DNA from: Batkoa obscura
Lineage: Eukaryota > Entomophthoromycota > Entomophthoromycetes > Entomophthorales > Batkoaceae
Reading direction: 5' to 3'
DNA length: 45,671 nt
NCBI GenBank assembly: GCA_030770535.1
Contig: JASVEC010000123.1
Span: forward strand, 1-45,671
Every line of letters begins with the position of its first letter. Position 1 is the first letter of the stretch. The notes below the pieces were generated by a model, which was not told the DNA's origin, made no database searches, and saw only the letters and a list, made by a program, of their open reading frames with translations. This document shows, in pieces, positions 44,490 to 45,671 of this stretch. A program made the translations under genes and the position numbers.

Positions 44490-44663
44490 TTGATTAAAAT
44501 ATAAAATTGAAACTGAAATTGAAATATTTTCTTTTTGAATAAATTATTTTTTTATAGCTTAAATTAATAAAAATAATATTAAAATAATTAATTTTTTTTA
44601 TAATTTTATTTTTGATATTAAAAAAAACACTATAAAAAAAAGTAGAACATTCACATACATGTT
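44490..44663. other. convergent intergenic spacer
   Basis: About 175 very AT-rich bases between the stops of SPC7 and the transporter gene. It should hold both polyadenylation signals. Confidence 0.5.
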
Positions 44664-45671
44664 TTAAAGAGAAGTAGTTACGGTCAAAGATTTAGCATGT
44701 ACTAAGATAGTTGGTGGTAAATTCTTTGTAAATTGTTCTAATGATTGACAATAATTTAAAACAATGATTTTCTTTTTTTTTTGAACAATTTAAATCAGGT
44801 GCAGGTAATGTTGAAAACACAATGGCAGTCTGATTAGAATTTAATAAAATTAATTGATTTAATATTAAATATTGTAAATGAACTGGTAATTCATTAAATT
44901 CTTTAGCTGTCTCATGAGGTTGATGATACATTATAGGTTCTTCTACAAGATCTAAATCTATTAAAAAATCGGACATTTCATCCGATGCATTTTCGCTATC
45001 TTTATCTGAACACTCATCTTCAGTATGATTATTAGTATCAAATGTTTGATCATAACCATCTGGTAAAGGTAAATTAATTCTTAATGAAGTAGAAAAAGCT
45101 TGTTGTTTATTTGACTTTCTTCATTTTTATTCTTATCAAATTCAATTGGTTCATTAGTCCTGTAATTTTGTTGATTTTCACCAAATAATTTATCATATTC
45201 AGGTACAGCTTGCTCATCCAAATAAAATACATTTAATTGAGCAGGTATTCTTAAATTCAATAATAATTTATTAACTCTTGATTTCTCTTCTTCGACATCC
45301 ACTTTATGTTCCACAAAACAATTCACTCTTAACTCATATCTTTCTTTCCATTGAGGTACCATATGTAAAATACATCCTAATTGTAATACCATTGTATATG
45401 AATCAAAATTAATAGCTTGATTTGTATTATGTTCATTACAATTGACCATTTGAATAGGCCAAAGATCAATATATTTTTTAAAATTACTTTGATAATTTTG
45501 TAATTCTTTTGGTAGACAAGGTAACAATGGATTTTCTTGAAATCCAAAAGCAATAGCCACGGCTTTATTTAATAATAAAGAATCTTCAATTATACTAACA
45601 TAATCCATAATAAAATGGGTTAATTCAGATTTCATTTCATCCGTTGGTAAGGTCCCAATCGATCTCCAATT
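44664..45671 (-). CDS. Vhc1-like SLC12 cation-chloride cotransporter, C-terminal part (partial)
   Basis: The frame is open to the window edge (RSIGTLPTDEMKSELTHF), so the Met at 45635 is internal. The sequence fits the cytosolic C-terminal domain of fungal SLC12 (Vhc1) transporters, which carry K+ and Cl- across the vacuolar membrane: DYVSIIEDSLLLNKAVAIAFGF, YIDLWPIQ, SYTMVLQLGCILHMVPQWK, RVNCFVEHKVDVEEEKSRV and NLRIPAQLNVFYLD. After 45081 the homology continues in another frame (QQAFSTSLRINLPLPDGYDQ). It then passes through KEFNELPVHLQYLILNQLIL and FSTLPAPDL to a ten-A run near 44780. Beyond that, LEQFTKNLPPTILVHAKSLT and a terminal TAA at 44664 are readable in a third frame. No introns explain the shifts, so two apparent single-base indels are present, one in a homopolymer. 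Confidence 0.82.

Overview
The window looks like AT-rich nuclear DNA of a fungus, probably an early-diverging lineage. It has short introns (about 45-70 bases) with GTAAGT-like donors and AG acceptors. It also has fungal-type host genes: an Spc7/KNL1-like kinetochore protein, the ribosome-assembly factor Rrs1, a Mic12-like mitochondrial protein, a Vhc1-like SLC12 transporter and two cAMP-receptor/Git3-like GPCRs. The species cannot be named from sequence alone. All homology calls were made by eye.

Layout. (1) 0.4-4.8 kb: two paralogous seven-helix receptors on the minus strand. (2) 6-10.7 kb: a tRNA-Leu(AAG), several ~105-bp inverted-repeat MITEs, and a 2.45-kb DNA transposon (8214-10661) with a broken transposase of a family I cannot name. 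Its terminal and subterminal sequence resembles the MITEs, so it is the likely source family. (3) 11.6-24.7 kb: seven small intronless genes for secreted proteins. Six share a signal peptide, an x-Asp-Tyr mature start and Pro/Tyr-rich PPSY-type repeats. They have TATA boxes 42-93 bases before the ATG, and four share a ~40-base block about 0.45-0.55 kb upstream. More MITEs lie between them. (4) 25.4-36.4 kb: six diverged, mostly decayed genes related to Tc1/mariner-IS630 transposases, all on the minus strand; five (29.9-36.4 kb) lie close together head to tail. None of the six has the first catalytic Asp: five carry Asn and one Ser. One 349-residue copy is intact. (5) 37.2-45.7 kb: a compact, MITE-free block of conserved, intron-rich host genes: RRS1, a MIC12-like gene, SPC7/KNL1 and the 3' end of a VHC1-like gene.

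The most novel items are the PPSY secreted-protein cluster with its shared upstream block, the array of transposase-derived genes without the first catalytic Asp, and the link between the MITEs and an unclassified transposase. Several frame breaks, some in conserved host genes, lie in or near homopolymers or AT microsatellites, so assembly indels must be excluded before those genes are called broken.
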